Shown here: piece by piece, positions 1 to 10,479 of the stretch | Position numbering within the stretch: the first letter of the stretch is position 1 | Layout: each line of letters begins with the position of its first letter | NCBI RefSeq assembly: GCF_047511655.1 | Contig: NC_133392.1 | Coordinates: 89,211,042 to 89,275,041 of the forward strand | From: Castor canadensis | Taxonomy: Eukaryota > Chordata > Mammalia > Rodentia > Castoridae | Direction of reading: 5' to 3' | DNA: 64,000 bases | Made by a program: the position numbers and the translations under genes | The notes under the pieces: generated by a model | Told to the model about the DNA's origin: nothing | What the model saw: the letters and a program-made list of their open reading frames with translations, nothing else | The model's database searches: none

Positions 1-1300
1 GGCTAGTCTGGTGAGGCACCTGATTACCAAGATCAGGGGTGGCTTATGAAGACCTTATTAATCACCTCCACATAATCATGGTCTGGAGGCCCCATAGCCG
101 ACAGGAGGAGAGTCTCTGGGTTTAAAGTCCAGATAGCTTTTAGCTTTACTTGTGGATTTTTTACAGAGCATATTTTGGTATCTGACTATCCTGGCATTTG
201 TTAGCCAATATTGTCTCTTGTATTTTATTAGAGTCATTACAGAATGTGGGACCCTAACAGTTATTTTCTCCCCCAGTGTTAACTTTTTATCTCAGATATG
301 AGAAAGGCTGTGGCTGCAAGAGCTCACAAGGAGGGAGGCCATCCCTTTGTCATTGAACCCAACTGTTTGGACAGATAAGCCATTGGCTGATGTCATAAGC
401 CTAGGAATTGGGTCAGGACTCCAATTGTCATGTCGTTTCCCTCATGTACATAGAGGAAGAAAGGCTTTTTACATCTGGGAGTCCCAGAGCAGGGGCACTA
501 ACTAATGTCTTTGTGATGGCATGAAAAGCCTATTGTTTAGATTTTTAGATTAGGGGCTCCCTTTTGTCCCCCCCCCCTTTGTGGCTTTATATAAAGACTT
601 TGTTAGCAGTGAGAAATTAGGTATCTAAATTTGGCAGAACCCAGCCATTTTTAAGAACTCACGGATTTGTCTTTTTGAAGTTGGAGTTGGGATTAAATAG
701 ACAGCTTGTCTTCTTTTTGTGTTAAGGTTCTGCTGGCCTTGGGAGATGTGAAACCCCAAATACTTGACTTGGTCTTGACAGATCTAAGCCTTTTTAAAGA
801 TATTTTGTATCCAACTTTTTATAAGAGACAGAGTGGGAGCTCTGTCCCTTTAAGATAGTCTTGGTAGTTTAGTCACTGCAAGGAAGAGGTAGGAGTGTGT
901 AGCCAGCTTTTTTTGCTGGGTATGCTCATAAATCTGATGTCAGAGCAGTTCCAAAGATGGTTGGGAGTTCTTGAAACCCTGTGGGAGACGGTTCCCCCTG
1001 ACTGGGAGGTCCTCCCATTGGAAAGCAAAGATGGGTTGGCTCACAGGTGCCAACTGGACGCAGAAGAATGCATCTTTTGAGTCTAAGCATGAGAAACAGG
1101 TTATCTCTACTGGTATCAGGGCCAGCAAGGTGTATGGGTTAGGATCCACAGGGTGCAGAACCACTGTTGTTTGATTGACTGCCAGGAGATCCTGCACTGG
1201 GTGGTAATCATCGGTGTCTGGCTTCTGAACTGTCAGTAAGGGAATGTTCAAGGCAGATTGACAAGGTCTCAGGATTTCATATTTTAAAGTCTCTGGAGGT
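1..1300 (-). pseudogene. ERV pol fragment: reverse transcriptase (fingers to connection), displaced 3' of integrase
   Basis: Minus-strand translation from about 1251 to 940 gives the N-terminal half of a gammaretroviral reverse transcriptase, with motifs such as HPVQDLLAVNQ, DSKDAFFCVQL and RLPQGFKNS. Below 940 the similarity continues in broken frames through the thumb (QVKYLGFHISQGQ near 750) and the connection domain (MAYLSKQLDS near 360). The segment expected to encode the catalytic YVDD box, near 870-890, appears deleted, and several stops occur. It cannot encode an active enzyme. Its position after integrase is abnormal and implies fusion of two proviral copies. Domain identity is seen directly; boundaries are approximate. 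Confidence 0.8.
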
Positions 1301-1790
1301 GATGAGATATCTCTTTGGTCACCTGACTGACAAAAGCAGGCCCATTGTCTGACCCGATGCTGCTAGGTACCCCGAACTGGTGAATGATTTTTTGGCTAGT
1401 GCTCTTAATACCTCTGTAGCCTTTTCTGTGTGGGTGGGATATGCTTCCATCCAGCTTGTAAAAGTGCAGACCACCAGAAGGTGCCAAAAGTTTTGCTTGG
1501 TTGTATTTCAGTGAAGTCTGTTTCCAGGTGTTGGAATGGGTAGACTCTTTTTTTCTGGATAAGTAGTGGGGGCTTGGGCTCCTGTCCTGGGTTGTGTTGG
1601 GCACAGCTCAGTCAAGCCTCACTTGCCAACTGAGTTAGAGTTGTCACTTGGGGAATAACCAGGTATTTTTGTAACAGTCCTTGTAGGGAGTTTTGCCCAA
1701 CTGAGTGATGCCATGTGTCAACCTAACCAGGCCTGCGGCTGCCTTTTCTGGTATCTGGTATCCTTCTGGGGTGATGAACCAGCCTTCTGA
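1300..1790 (-). pseudogene. ERV pol fragment: integrase
   Basis: On the minus strand, residues resembling the integrase N-terminal zinc region (TPEGYQIPEKA, then an H..H-like stretch near 1700) precede a catalytic-core segment. That segment carries GSDNGPAFVSQV around 1320-1350, the second-aspartate region typical of gammaretroviral integrase. The similarity stops abruptly just after this motif and switches to the sequence that begins the reverse transcriptase block, so the rest of the core and the C-terminal domain are missing. Stops and frameshifts are present. Non-functional fragment. Confidence 0.75.
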
Positions 1791-1799
1791 GTTTTCTTT

Positions 1800-1995
1800 A
1801 GCCTGTTTTATGGGCCTGTTCTCTTTCTTGTGGGCTCTGGCTTCCATCAGTGAAGAGCTCCAGGTCAGCATTGGGAATAGCAGTGTCCACTAAGTTGTGC
1901 CAAGAAGAGAAGATTTCATCTAAAACCTTTTCACAGGAGTGGAGGGGCTTCCCCTCCTCTTTTGGTAAATATGTGGCAGGATTGAGAGTCCTCAT
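1800..1995 (-). pseudogene. ERV pol fragment: start of RNase H
   Basis: The minus-strand frame contains LNPATYLPKEEG followed by LELFTDGSQSPQE, matching the end of the connection domain and the first catalytic aspartate motif (TDGS) of gammaretroviral RNase H. The remaining RNase H motifs are not seen before integrase-like sequence begins, so most of the domain is deleted. The fragment sits between the residual connection domain and integrase, which is its normal place. It is a broken remnant. Confidence 0.75.
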
Positions 1996-2094
1996 TGCTT
2001 TGACTCTTATCTGGGGGTTTTCACCAATAAAGTCTGATATCTGGCCACTTTTTCCCTATCATCCACTGACTGGCAGTGCCACTGAGCAGAGAAA

Positions 2095-2300
2095 TTACTT
2101 GGTGGGGACCCAGAGTGTGATGCATTGTCCCAGAGTCAGTTTATCTGCTTCTTGTATAAGAGTACTGTCACTGCCAATGCCTGGAGGCATGGGGGCCAAC
2201 CTGAGGCCACAGGGTCTAGCTTCTTGGACAGGTAGGCTACCAGTCAGTTCCATGGCCCCAGTGGTTGGGTCAGGACACCTAATCCTATGCCACCCTTTTT
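2095..2300 (-). pseudogene. ERV pol fragment: reverse transcriptase connection domain
   Basis: The minus-strand frame ends with [11 protein letters not shown], corresponding to the connection-domain motif that precedes RNase H in gammaretroviruses. It follows the protease almost directly, so fingers, palm and thumb have been deleted from this copy of pol. The block at 1-1300 supplies a second, independent reverse transcriptase with its own connection domain. The pair is the main evidence that two proviral sequences are fused here. Confidence 0.6.
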
Positions 2301-2369
2301 TAAGACTGACTTCTAAGGTTAGCACTGGCAGGGCACTCATGCCAGGTGGTCCCAAGTCCATAGATACTG

Positions 2370-2600
2370 TGGTGCCCAGTTTAGAAAGTAAGTCTCTTCC
2401 CAGAAGGGGGCCTGGAGCCTCTGGTACATACAGAAATCAGTGTCTGACCCCGTGTCCACCAACTGTGCATTCTTGGGGCTCACAGAACCGGTACTTCTTG
2501 GTGTTCCTGGTGGCCCCTTTAATGGTAATTGAGTCCTTAGTGAGCCAACTTGTTGGAGTGGTTACTGTGGAAATGGCCACTGCAGTGTCCAGAATGAAGT
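2370..2600 (-). pseudogene. ERV aspartic protease remnant
   Basis: The minus-strand frame begins after a stop and reads FILDTAVAIST near 2560-2590, where an active retroviral protease has the DTG(A) triad. It ends with the family C-terminal motif LLGRDLLSKLG near 2380. The triad glycine is replaced by alanine (DTA), and a further stop separates the two halves. Length and order after gag fit a retroviral protease; the active-site change and stops make it inactive. Confidence 0.75.
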
Positions 2601-2639
2601 CTATTTAGCAGCCCTCTACATTAATCCTGTGGGTGATCA

Positions 2640-4000
2640 GAAATGAGCCCGGTTTGCCTCAGTCGGACTCATTTTTCAGGCTGCATTTGTCTCTAGGTTG
2701 CAGGCTTTCTTGGATTTGGAGGTAGCCATTGTCATCTTTTTTTTCCCCCCTTGTTAGGGCACTCATCTTTTTAATCTCCTTTTTCCTTACAGTATGCATA
2801 TTGGTTTTTCCCAAGAAGGGCTTTCTGTCCTTTTCTATTGGAACCCCCTCTTGCCCCTTGGCAGACTCCCTCCAGGATAGCTTGTCTCATGTGCTGGATG
2901 GATTGGAGCCCATCTGGAGTGTTGGTGTCCCAGTCTGGTCTGGTGTCTGGGATTCTCTCATCTGTCCATCACTCTGGATTTGTAGTCTGCGGTGGTGCTG
3001 TGTGACTACCCAAGCTCTGGCTGCCTGGTATACTCATCAGTGCTCATCAGAAGTGAATAGAGTAGGCATGAGTGGATGACAATCATCCCAGTTGGGCTGG
3101 TGGCTGTGCATGAGGTTGGTTAGGAGCTCTATCACAGCTTGTGGCTCCTCTGAGTATGCTGGGGTGTGCTGTCGCCAGTTCAGGAGGTCAATGGTGGTAA
3201 ATGGCTGATACACATATTGTATGGGTCCAGCCATGTGTGACCCATCTGCCTGGGGTAGTGGGAGCCTGGGAGCCTGACAGAGGGCATAGGGCTGCTGTTG
3301 GGGCCCCTCCTTTCTTATTCATCAGCTTCCCAGAATTTGGTGACCTTCCCCAGTGGCTCTCTTCCTTTGGGGCCATTGGAGGCAAAGGGGGATATAATGA
3401 GGAAGCCGCTGGATGGCATGGTTGGGGGCCCAATGTTTCCTCTTTTCCATTGGGGTCCCCTGCATTAAACTCAGATCTTGGGGAGGCCAGAGCGGCTGAG
3501 TGCACTGGAAGGACATATGATAGTGGATATGATGACTCAGATTCTGAGGTGTAGTGGACCTCAAATTTCTTCTGTTTTACTTTGCCATTAACCAAAATGG
3601 CTGCATGCCTCTGGGGGGCATGACAATGGAGTCAGTCAGGTGGTCGGGCAGCCAGGATGTACCAGGCATCGATGTAAGGAAACTGGTCCAGATGGCCTGG
3701 GTCCCCTATGACTGTCTCTGATGCAGGCAATAATAGCCAAGTCTAGAGTGTCCTTTGCTGGCCATCCTGCATCATAGATGGGCCATTCCAATTCACAGAA
3801 TCTCTGAAGCTTGGCTGGTTTCATTTTAACCCCATAGTCATCAGAAAAGCCTTCCCTAAAGTTAGCATGCCTAGTCTGGAGCACCATTGGGTGCTTTGAC
3901 CCAGAGGAGACCATTTTATATGTGCCTGACAGTGGCTGATGTTGCAAGACAGACAAGGGAGGGGTGCCCCTCAGCAAGGGGCCACACAGATGCTTGCCTG
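2640..4000 (-). pseudogene. ERV gag remnant (matrix, p12-like, capsid, nucleocapsid)
   Basis: Several minus-strand frames together show a decayed gag. Near 3750-3880 is a matrix segment with KLQRFCELEWPIYDAGWP, the gammaretroviral W-P-x-F-x-x-G-W-P-type motif in altered form. Near 3190-3600 is a proline-rich p12-like stretch. Near 3090-3200 is a capsid N-terminal segment with FTTIDLLNWRQHTP and NWDDCHPL. A short cysteine-containing stretch near 2650-2700 is all that resembles nucleocapsid. Frames are interrupted at several places. Function in an intact relative: particle assembly; none expected here. Confidence 0.75.
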
Positions 4001-4690
4001 GCCACAACTCCAGACAGTGGAGCCATGTGACTTAGCCAGAGTGGGTTCAGCCCAACAGGGTGACTTACAATTGGACACTAGTCCAATCCCACCATAGACC
4101 ATATGCCAGTCACCATGAAATTGTAGGCAAGCCCATTAAGACTCCAAAGCCTTCAGGGGACCTCAAGGGTTCCCAGCCATGGAGCCATGGGTTTGAGCTT
4201 GAAATGCAAGCAAGTCAAGCCGCTCATTCACACACCATTCACTCAGAGTTTAAAACAATCAGTCCCTACTTATTTCCCCTAAAATCCTGGCTAGACTTAA
4301 GCCCAGTTGGGCAGAATCTTGTTGGCCTCTAAACCAGCTGGGCAGAATCACATTGGCCCCAGATGACCAGAATCACATCGGCCTCATAGGAAGAGGACGC
4401 ATCACCCTGGAATCACATCAGGGCTCAGCTGGTCCCCTGGTGGGATCAGTCCTTGCCGGCTCATATACTGACTACCCTGGGGGTTCCTACCTGGTCCAGA
4501 CCCCTGTTGCTGGTCTCTGTTTCACTCCACCAGTCTGAGGGGCTGGTCCTTTGCTCTGCAGCCTCCTTCAGTTGTATTAAAGGAGACCCCAGAATCACAT
4601 CAGGGGTGTGCACTTCCTGGTTCCAGGAGCCTCCATAGGCTATAGGGCCAGGGAGTGGAGACCCACTGCCCAATGAGGCATGGTGGGCTA

Positions 4691-4708
4691 ATCTCGCTGG
4701 GGCCTCCA
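4691..4708 (-). other. ERV primer-binding site, tRNA-Thr(UGU) type
   Basis: The plus strand reads ATCTCGCTGGGGCCTCCA, which equals the 3' end of a mammalian tRNA-Thr(UGU) plus CCA as I recall it. On the minus strand it is therefore an 18-nt primer site beginning TGGAGGCCCC, three bases inside the LTR end. Position and polarity agree with the gag and pol orientation. The match to tRNA-Thr is from memory and could be confirmed against the tRNA set. Confidence 0.75.
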
Positions 4709-4711
4709 AAA

Positions 4712-5118
4712 TGTTGCAGAAAACGTTATAGAAAGTATGACTGACCAGCAAGAATAAGACTCAAACCCAGATGGTTGGAGGAAAGGAAGGTTTATTACAC
4801 TCGCAGGCCAGCACCTGGATATCTTTAAAATGGCACAGGCCCCGAGCTCAGGGTGGTTGAGGTTTTTATACTGAGAAAAACAGCAGCAAGCAAGCAGGGA
4901 GTGGAGAAGCAGACTTGGCAATTAGCTGTTCAAGGTTACAATATATCATGTCAGCGCAGCTGTGGAGGCCATCTGCAGTTTCTAACGAGATAGCTGGATG
5001 CAGGGCCCCAGCTAAGGGGACAGGCTTTATTCATCTTTTGTTCTTTTCCCAGCTTTGATCTTTCTCTGGGTTTTCTTATCAGAATGAACTTGAATTTCCT
5101 TGTATAAATTTTGTTACA
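4712..5118 (-). mobile_element. 5' LTR of the rearranged provirus
   Basis: The inner end is well fixed: the plus strand starts TGTTGC at 4712, i.e. ...GCAACA on the element strand, three bases before the primer site. On the element strand a TATAAAA box lies near 4863-4870 and an AATAAA signal at 4791-4796, in correct order for U3-R-U5. The outer end is approximate; the last plausible terminal CA is near 5118. Length of about 400 bp is ordinary for this class. Confidence 0.65.
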
Positions 5119-6589
5119 TATATACATGAGTATTAAAATGATTTTATATTTTGATATGTTAATGATAATGTTGAATTACTGCAATGAGAATTATCAAAAT
5201 ACAACTCTATACAATAATACAGATGAATCTCACATATATATTTAATTGAAAGTAGCCAGTCACAAAAGACTGAGTACTAGATGATTCTGTTACCAGAGTT
5301 TAGGGTAAAATCCCCCAGCTCTGAGAATTCCAACAGACTGGGCTCCATCATCCACGCCATTATGCCAATTAAAGAGACCTAAATAGTGGTGAAGGGTAGA
5401 GAAAGGAGAGATATTCAGTGACCTTCATTGGGAAGAGCAGATATACAGGTTGATTGATCTCTTGTCTGTCTTCAAGGGGCTTACAGAAACTTTGAGGTTG
5501 TGTAGAAAAGCAGATAATCTTGGTCAAGTCTGATTAATCATTATCTCCATCTGGGTTTTGTAAGGAGTTCTAGAGAAGTTATTAATGTTGTTTGGGGGAG
5601 TTTCTGTCCCTTATCCCTTATCCTAAAGATGTTTATTGATTTCTGGAGTCCAAGGTGACTTGCAGGAGAGGGAGACTCAGGAAGAAAAAGCTAAGGAGGC
5701 AAAAGTAGTCAGAGAGAGACAGAATGGAGTTAATTAGGCCAGTCACTTGTGCTTTCCTTCATCATTCCATTTCTAGGGGGTGTGTAAGACCACAGGTTGT
5801 TTTCTTCAGTAATTACTTCCTGCTGAGAAGGAGCACTATAGGAATCTTGGAACAGAAGATTGACAGGGTCAGAAAAGTATTTCTTGTGTCTTTCTGGAGG
5901 ATGAGATAGGTTAGGAATCACCATTTTTAGACACATTCCTTAAATGTAACATGCCTCTGTGCAGAGTCCAGCAGGAGTCTGACTCAAAGTTTTAAGACAA
6001 AGGGGACAAATGTAAAATGAAGGCAGGGATGCCAGGCTTTTATCCTGCTTGTAGTAGACTTGCTAGTCTAAGTGAGCAGTCAGTGCTTTTTAGCAAATGC
6101 AGTTTCTAAGTACCTGTTATAATTCCACTTAGATAAAGCCATAAACATAAAAACAATATAGGCTGTTAGGAAAGATGATGGCTGAAAGACAGTTAAGTTC
6201 AAGAAGCACTGACTAGAGTTTATTCAGCCATTTAGGAAGTCTCCTAAATGTTTCTGTTTTTTTTTTTCCCAGTACAAAGTCAGGAGTGAGATGATTGCCT
6301 TCTTCTTTTTCCCACAGGCTGTGAACTGCCTGCTGTATGGTCAGTGTGTGCCTGGGAGGGTGGGGGTGCAACTACAACATCAGCCTGAGAATGTTTTAAA
6401 AAGACTTAAAACTTCAGAAGTAGAAATGATAACATTTCTTCTGAGAAACTGAAACAATCCATTGACGTTAAACTTGCAAAATAATTTCAAGAGCCACCTT
6501 TTAACAAATTTTTAGTTCTCATTCTTTGTCCTCCTGTATTAAGGAATTTCTTCCAAGTTTTAGGAATTAATGTAGAATTTATTAAATCC
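5119..6589. other. No gene seen; AT-rich repeat-poor DNA
   Basis: No conserved ORF, splice-site-flanked exon or clear repeat was recognised. The part near 5150-5300 resembles ancient L1-type debris (AAAAGACTGAGTACTAGATG-like wording), too decayed to assign with confidence. Confidence 0.5.
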
Positions 6590-9124
6590 CTTGTCAGGTA
6601 TATAGCTGGCAAAGATTTTCTCCCTTTTTGTAGGCTGTCTCTTTAGTTTACTGACCATTGCCTTTTGCTATGCAGAAGATTTTTTAGTTTGATGTAGCCC
6701 TATTTGTCAATATCTCTCTTATTTTCTGAGTTATTGGAGTTCTAGTCAGGAAGTTATTGCCTATGCCTATCTATGTGTTTTAGTGTTTTCCCTATTCTTT
6801 CCTGTAGTAGTCTCAAAGTTGTAGGTCTTACATTAAGATCTTTGATTCACTTTGAATTGATACTAGTACAAAGTGAGAGGCAGGGATCTAGTTCAGTCTT
6901 CTATATGTGGAAGTCCAGTTTTCTCAGCACCATTTGTTGAAGAGGCAATTTTTCTCCAACATATATCTTGGGCTCCTTCATCAAAAATCAAATGATTCTA
7001 GCTGCATGTACTTATTACTGCCTTTCTATTCTGTTCCATTGGTCTTTATGTCTGTTTTTGTGCTGGTACCATGATGATTTTATAGCTGTAATATAGTTTG
7101 GAGGCAAGTATTGTGATACCTCCAGTGTCACTCTTTTTGTTCAGTATTGTTTGGTTATTCATAGTCTTTTGTAGTTTCATATGAACTTGAGGGTTGATTT
7201 TTCAATCTCTGTGAGGAATGTCAGTAGAATTTATATGAGGATTACATTGAACATATAGATTGCTTTTGGGTAGTATAGCCATTTTTCACTATATTAATAC
7301 TGGCAATCCTTGAGCATGGGAGATATTTCCATCTTCTGATCTCTTCTTCAACTTTCTTTCTTCAGTAATTTTTATAGTTTTCATTGTAGAGGGCCTTCAC
7401 TTTTTTTTTTCTTTTGGCCGTACTGGGGCTTAAACTCAAGGCCTCATGCGTGGTGGGCAGGCACTCTACCTCTGGAACCACTCTGCCAGCCCTTTTTACT
7501 TCCTTTGCTAAGTATATTCCTAGCTTGTTCTTTTTTTTAGCCTGTTGTAAATGGGATTGTTTTTGTAAATTCTTTCTGAGTATGTTCATTGTTAATATAT
7601 AGAAAATATGTCAATTTTTGTTCATTGATTTTGGATCCTGCTTCTTTGCTGAAGTTTTTTGGTAGAGTTTTTAGGATCTTTTATTTGATGATTTGACTTT
7701 TTCCACTCCTATTCGAATTTCTTTTATTTCTCCTTCCTGTTTACTACTCTGGCTTGAAATCCACAAACTATATTGAACAAGAGTGGGTTGAATTGATACC
7801 CTTGTCTCATTCTTGACTTTAGAGGAAATGGTTTCAGTTTTTACCCATTTAGTATGATGTTGGCTATATGTTTGTCATATATAGCATTTATTATGTTGAA
7901 GTACATTCCCTCTCTATATATTATATAGAAAACCGCTTGATAGTAATATCAATAAATAGTGGGAGTTGGGGGATTAGCGTTTGTTAGGCTAGCTACAGAA
8001 ATTTGGGGAATTGGTTAGGGTCTGCCTCTCCTTTCAATAGAGAGGCTGTTTTGGGTCCAAGTAGTGATGCCCCTCCCCTAGGGGGGCAGGTCTGAGTCTG
8101 TTTTGTAGAGGATTTCTCTCACTCTCTGCCCCTCCCTTGGGTAGCAACGCTGGGACAAATGGCAAATGGTGATACCCCTCCACCACCAGGTAGGTTCAAG
8201 GGCCTCTACTTAGACTGTTTAACCAAAGGCTCCTGTTCACTCCTTGCCCTTTCACTGTATACAGTCACACTGAGCTGAGCAGGGAGCAATCACACTTCTC
8301 CTCTGTTGGGAAAGTCCCAGAGCTTTAGCTTAGGCTGTTTGACCAAAGGCTCTTCTCTGGGCAGGGTTAGTCAGATTCTGCTCTCTATGAGACTTCTCAG
8401 AGGTGGTGAAATGAGTTTTTATTTCCCTCAGTCTGAGCTCAAGCTTGACTAGCCTGCTCCTAGCTGCTTTTTCATTGTTTAGAGGTGTGCCAGGCTGAGC
8501 CATAAACCATGTTACCCCTCACCTGCCAGGCAGGGCAGGAAATTTCACTTGTTTATTAATCTAAAAGCTCTCTGCTGGGGAACAGCAGTCAAATTTCCTC
8601 AAGCTGAGCTGGTCTGTTTGATAGCCCTCAGAACTTAAGGTTTCTAGCTTATCCGAATGGTTTGCAGGCTTGTCTCTCTGGTATCAGATCCCTAGGTTGG
8701 TGGTTCATGATTGTTCCCTTTCTGCTCAGTCCAAGACTCCCGGGCTCCTGAAATTATCTTAGTCCTGTTTGTTGATTTTTAGCACTTTGGGTGGTTCTGG
8801 TGGACTGGAGATTACTCTGGTCCAGATGTGGGAAGACAGAGGAAAAATAAAGCTGAACACCCACCAACAAAATTCATAGTTATGGTGTGGGATGGATTGG
8901 GTCCCTGGCAGTGCCCTCATGCCTGGGGCAGATTTGCACTTTGAAAGGTTTATGTAGAGGTTGGTCACTATAGATGTGGTCTGTGTATATATTGGCAACT
9001 TCTTATTCAGCAAACTAACCAGACCAACTACACTTGAAACCACTAACCTAAGATTATCTTTCAGGTTTGTGGGTGCTTAATGAAGTAGAAGTTGTCAGCA
9101 ATCCTCCATCTTGACTACTCCCCC
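6590..9124 (-). mobile_element. LINE-1, minus strand, internally deleted
   Basis: 6590-7880 corresponds to the 3' half of L1 ORF2 read on the minus strand, parallel in wording to 20,930-22,130. Near 7900 the sequence jumps directly to L1 5'-UTR sequence: 7905-8030 matches 25,470-25,580. It then continues to a typical L1 5' terminus near 9085-9124 (minus strand GGGAGTAGTCAAGATGGAGG). ORF1 and the 5' half of ORF2 are therefore missing. All coding frames are broken. A SINE sits in it at 7401-7492. Confidence 0.8.
7401..7492 (-). repeat. ID-type SINE
   Basis: The plus strand has a T-run followed by TACTGGGGCTTAAACTCAAG and ends CTCTGCCAGCCC, the reverse complement of the tRNA-derived ID-like SINE with its A-tail. 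It interrupts L1 ORF2. Confidence 0.85.
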
Positions 9125-9989
9125 TTGTTTTTTAAGAGAGTCCCAAATGCTGCCTCATATTACTGAAGAAGTTAACAATTGATTTCAGTCACAGGATTAC
9201 TCAGCAGGGCAGAATTCAGGACACTGAAGACTGAGTGGATTGACTGAGAGCTAGGAAAGTCACTTCAGAGAGCTCCAAAATTAGGTTGGAGGTCACTTAA
9301 TTGGTGGCTTATTGCAAATGAAAGAATTCTCTGTTTTTTCCTGAGGATGTCTCCCTTTTCTCAAAATTTTGAGAACTTAATGTGTCAATAGGCTGTCACT
9401 GTCTTTCTGACATGATATTCTAGGTGTTATATAATAAATCATATTTCATGATTTGAACTGAGATGTGAATTTGAAAGGTAGAGTTGATATATATGGTTAT
9501 ATGGGTTATGTATTGTACAGATCCTGAAGATACCATTTACCTTCAAATCACCAAAGTGATATGTCTCAAGTCATGGAAGAATGTCACAGACCTTTTATCA
9601 GATGACTGGTTCTCTGCAGCATGCTTAAATGGCTAATAATGGTCCCCTCAGACTTTCCAAACAGAATTCTTATAATATTCCATCTTAAATGTCTTCTAAA
9701 AATTCCTAGTTGGATCAAAGAAGATTAACATACCAAAGTTACCGAAAGAGACATGAACAGAAGAAACAGAGAAATTTGAAATTAAGCATTTTGGATGGTA
9801 AATTGTGAGCCAATTCATAATAAATTTCAATATAATCAGTTAATATCTTAGGAATAAAGATAAAAAAATTGACTCACAAATTTTACACCAATGTATCTTT
9901 GACATTTAACTAGAGTCAGAATATAGACCCAATTTTTCTTGTTCTTCAAAATACATGTGCTTTACCATTCTAGGATCTCCTGATATTAG
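9125..9989. other. No gene seen
   Basis: AT-rich unique-looking sequence without a supported ORF, RNA gene or clear repeat. Confidence 0.5.
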
Positions 9990-10320
9990 ATACATTAGTC
10001 AGCTTTCTGTTACTAGAATACCCAAGACAATCAACCTGTAAAGAAAAGAGCTCTATTTTGGCTCACAGTTTTGGAAGTTTCAGTCTATGATCAGTTGACC
10101 CCCTTGCTTTTGGGCCTGTGCCAAGGCAACACATTTCTCATAGTGCTTGGCATGGAGCAAAACTGCTCATCTCATGATCAGGAAGACGGGGCCTGGGGTT
10201 CCACTATCCTTTTTAAGAGAATGCACACATTGGGCCCCCACTTCTCAATAGTACCACAAGCTGGGGACCAAGATATTAACACATGGGCCTTGGGAGGATG
10301 CTTATACAAAGTAAAAGCAA
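9990..10320 (-). mobile_element. MaLR-type LTR (MST/ORR1-like)
   Basis: The plus strand carries the reverse-complement wording typical of MaLR LTRs: AAGAAAAGAGCTCTATTTTGG and CTCACAGTTTTGGAAG, then a TGGAGCAAAACTGCTC stretch, then ACCAAGATATTAACACATGG. Order and spacing fit a nearly whole solo LTR. Subfamily is not resolved. Confidence 0.65.
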
Positions 10321-10479
10321 GCTCTAACTATATTGGACTGTTACCAACTCATTTAACCTCTCTAAGCCCAGATTTCTCAGGGACAGGAAAAATAATTTAC
10401 ACAATTGCAATAATAATCTCTATATTATATGCAACTTTATAGTTGGGCAAAACTTTAGAATATTAAGGTCCTTCATTTA

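Larger units (their letters stand above)
1..5118 (-). mobile_element. Rearranged gammaretrovirus-like endogenous provirus (class I ERV)
   Basis: Reading the minus strand from 5118 downwards, one meets an LTR, a tRNA-Thr primer site, a leader, gag remnants, a protease, then pol pieces, and the element runs off the left edge. Family assignment rests on Gag matrix and capsid motifs, a Pro-Pol layout and reverse transcriptase and integrase motifs of the murine-leukaemia-virus type. Every reading frame carries stops or frameshifts, so it is a dead copy. The pol modules are not in the normal order: a reverse transcriptase block follows integrase instead of preceding RNase H. No env or 3' LTR is seen; they would lie left of the window. 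Strand, class and decay are seen in the sequence; the mechanism of rearrangement is inference. Confidence 0.85.

Noticed and set aside
1850..2608. Plus-strand frame of 252 codons
   Set aside because: It lies antisense to the ERV protease and connection remnants on the minus strand, and its translation resembles no protein; the minus strand explains the sequence.
3201..3554. Plus-strand frame of 117 codons
   Set aside because: Antisense shadow of the ERV gag p12/capsid region.
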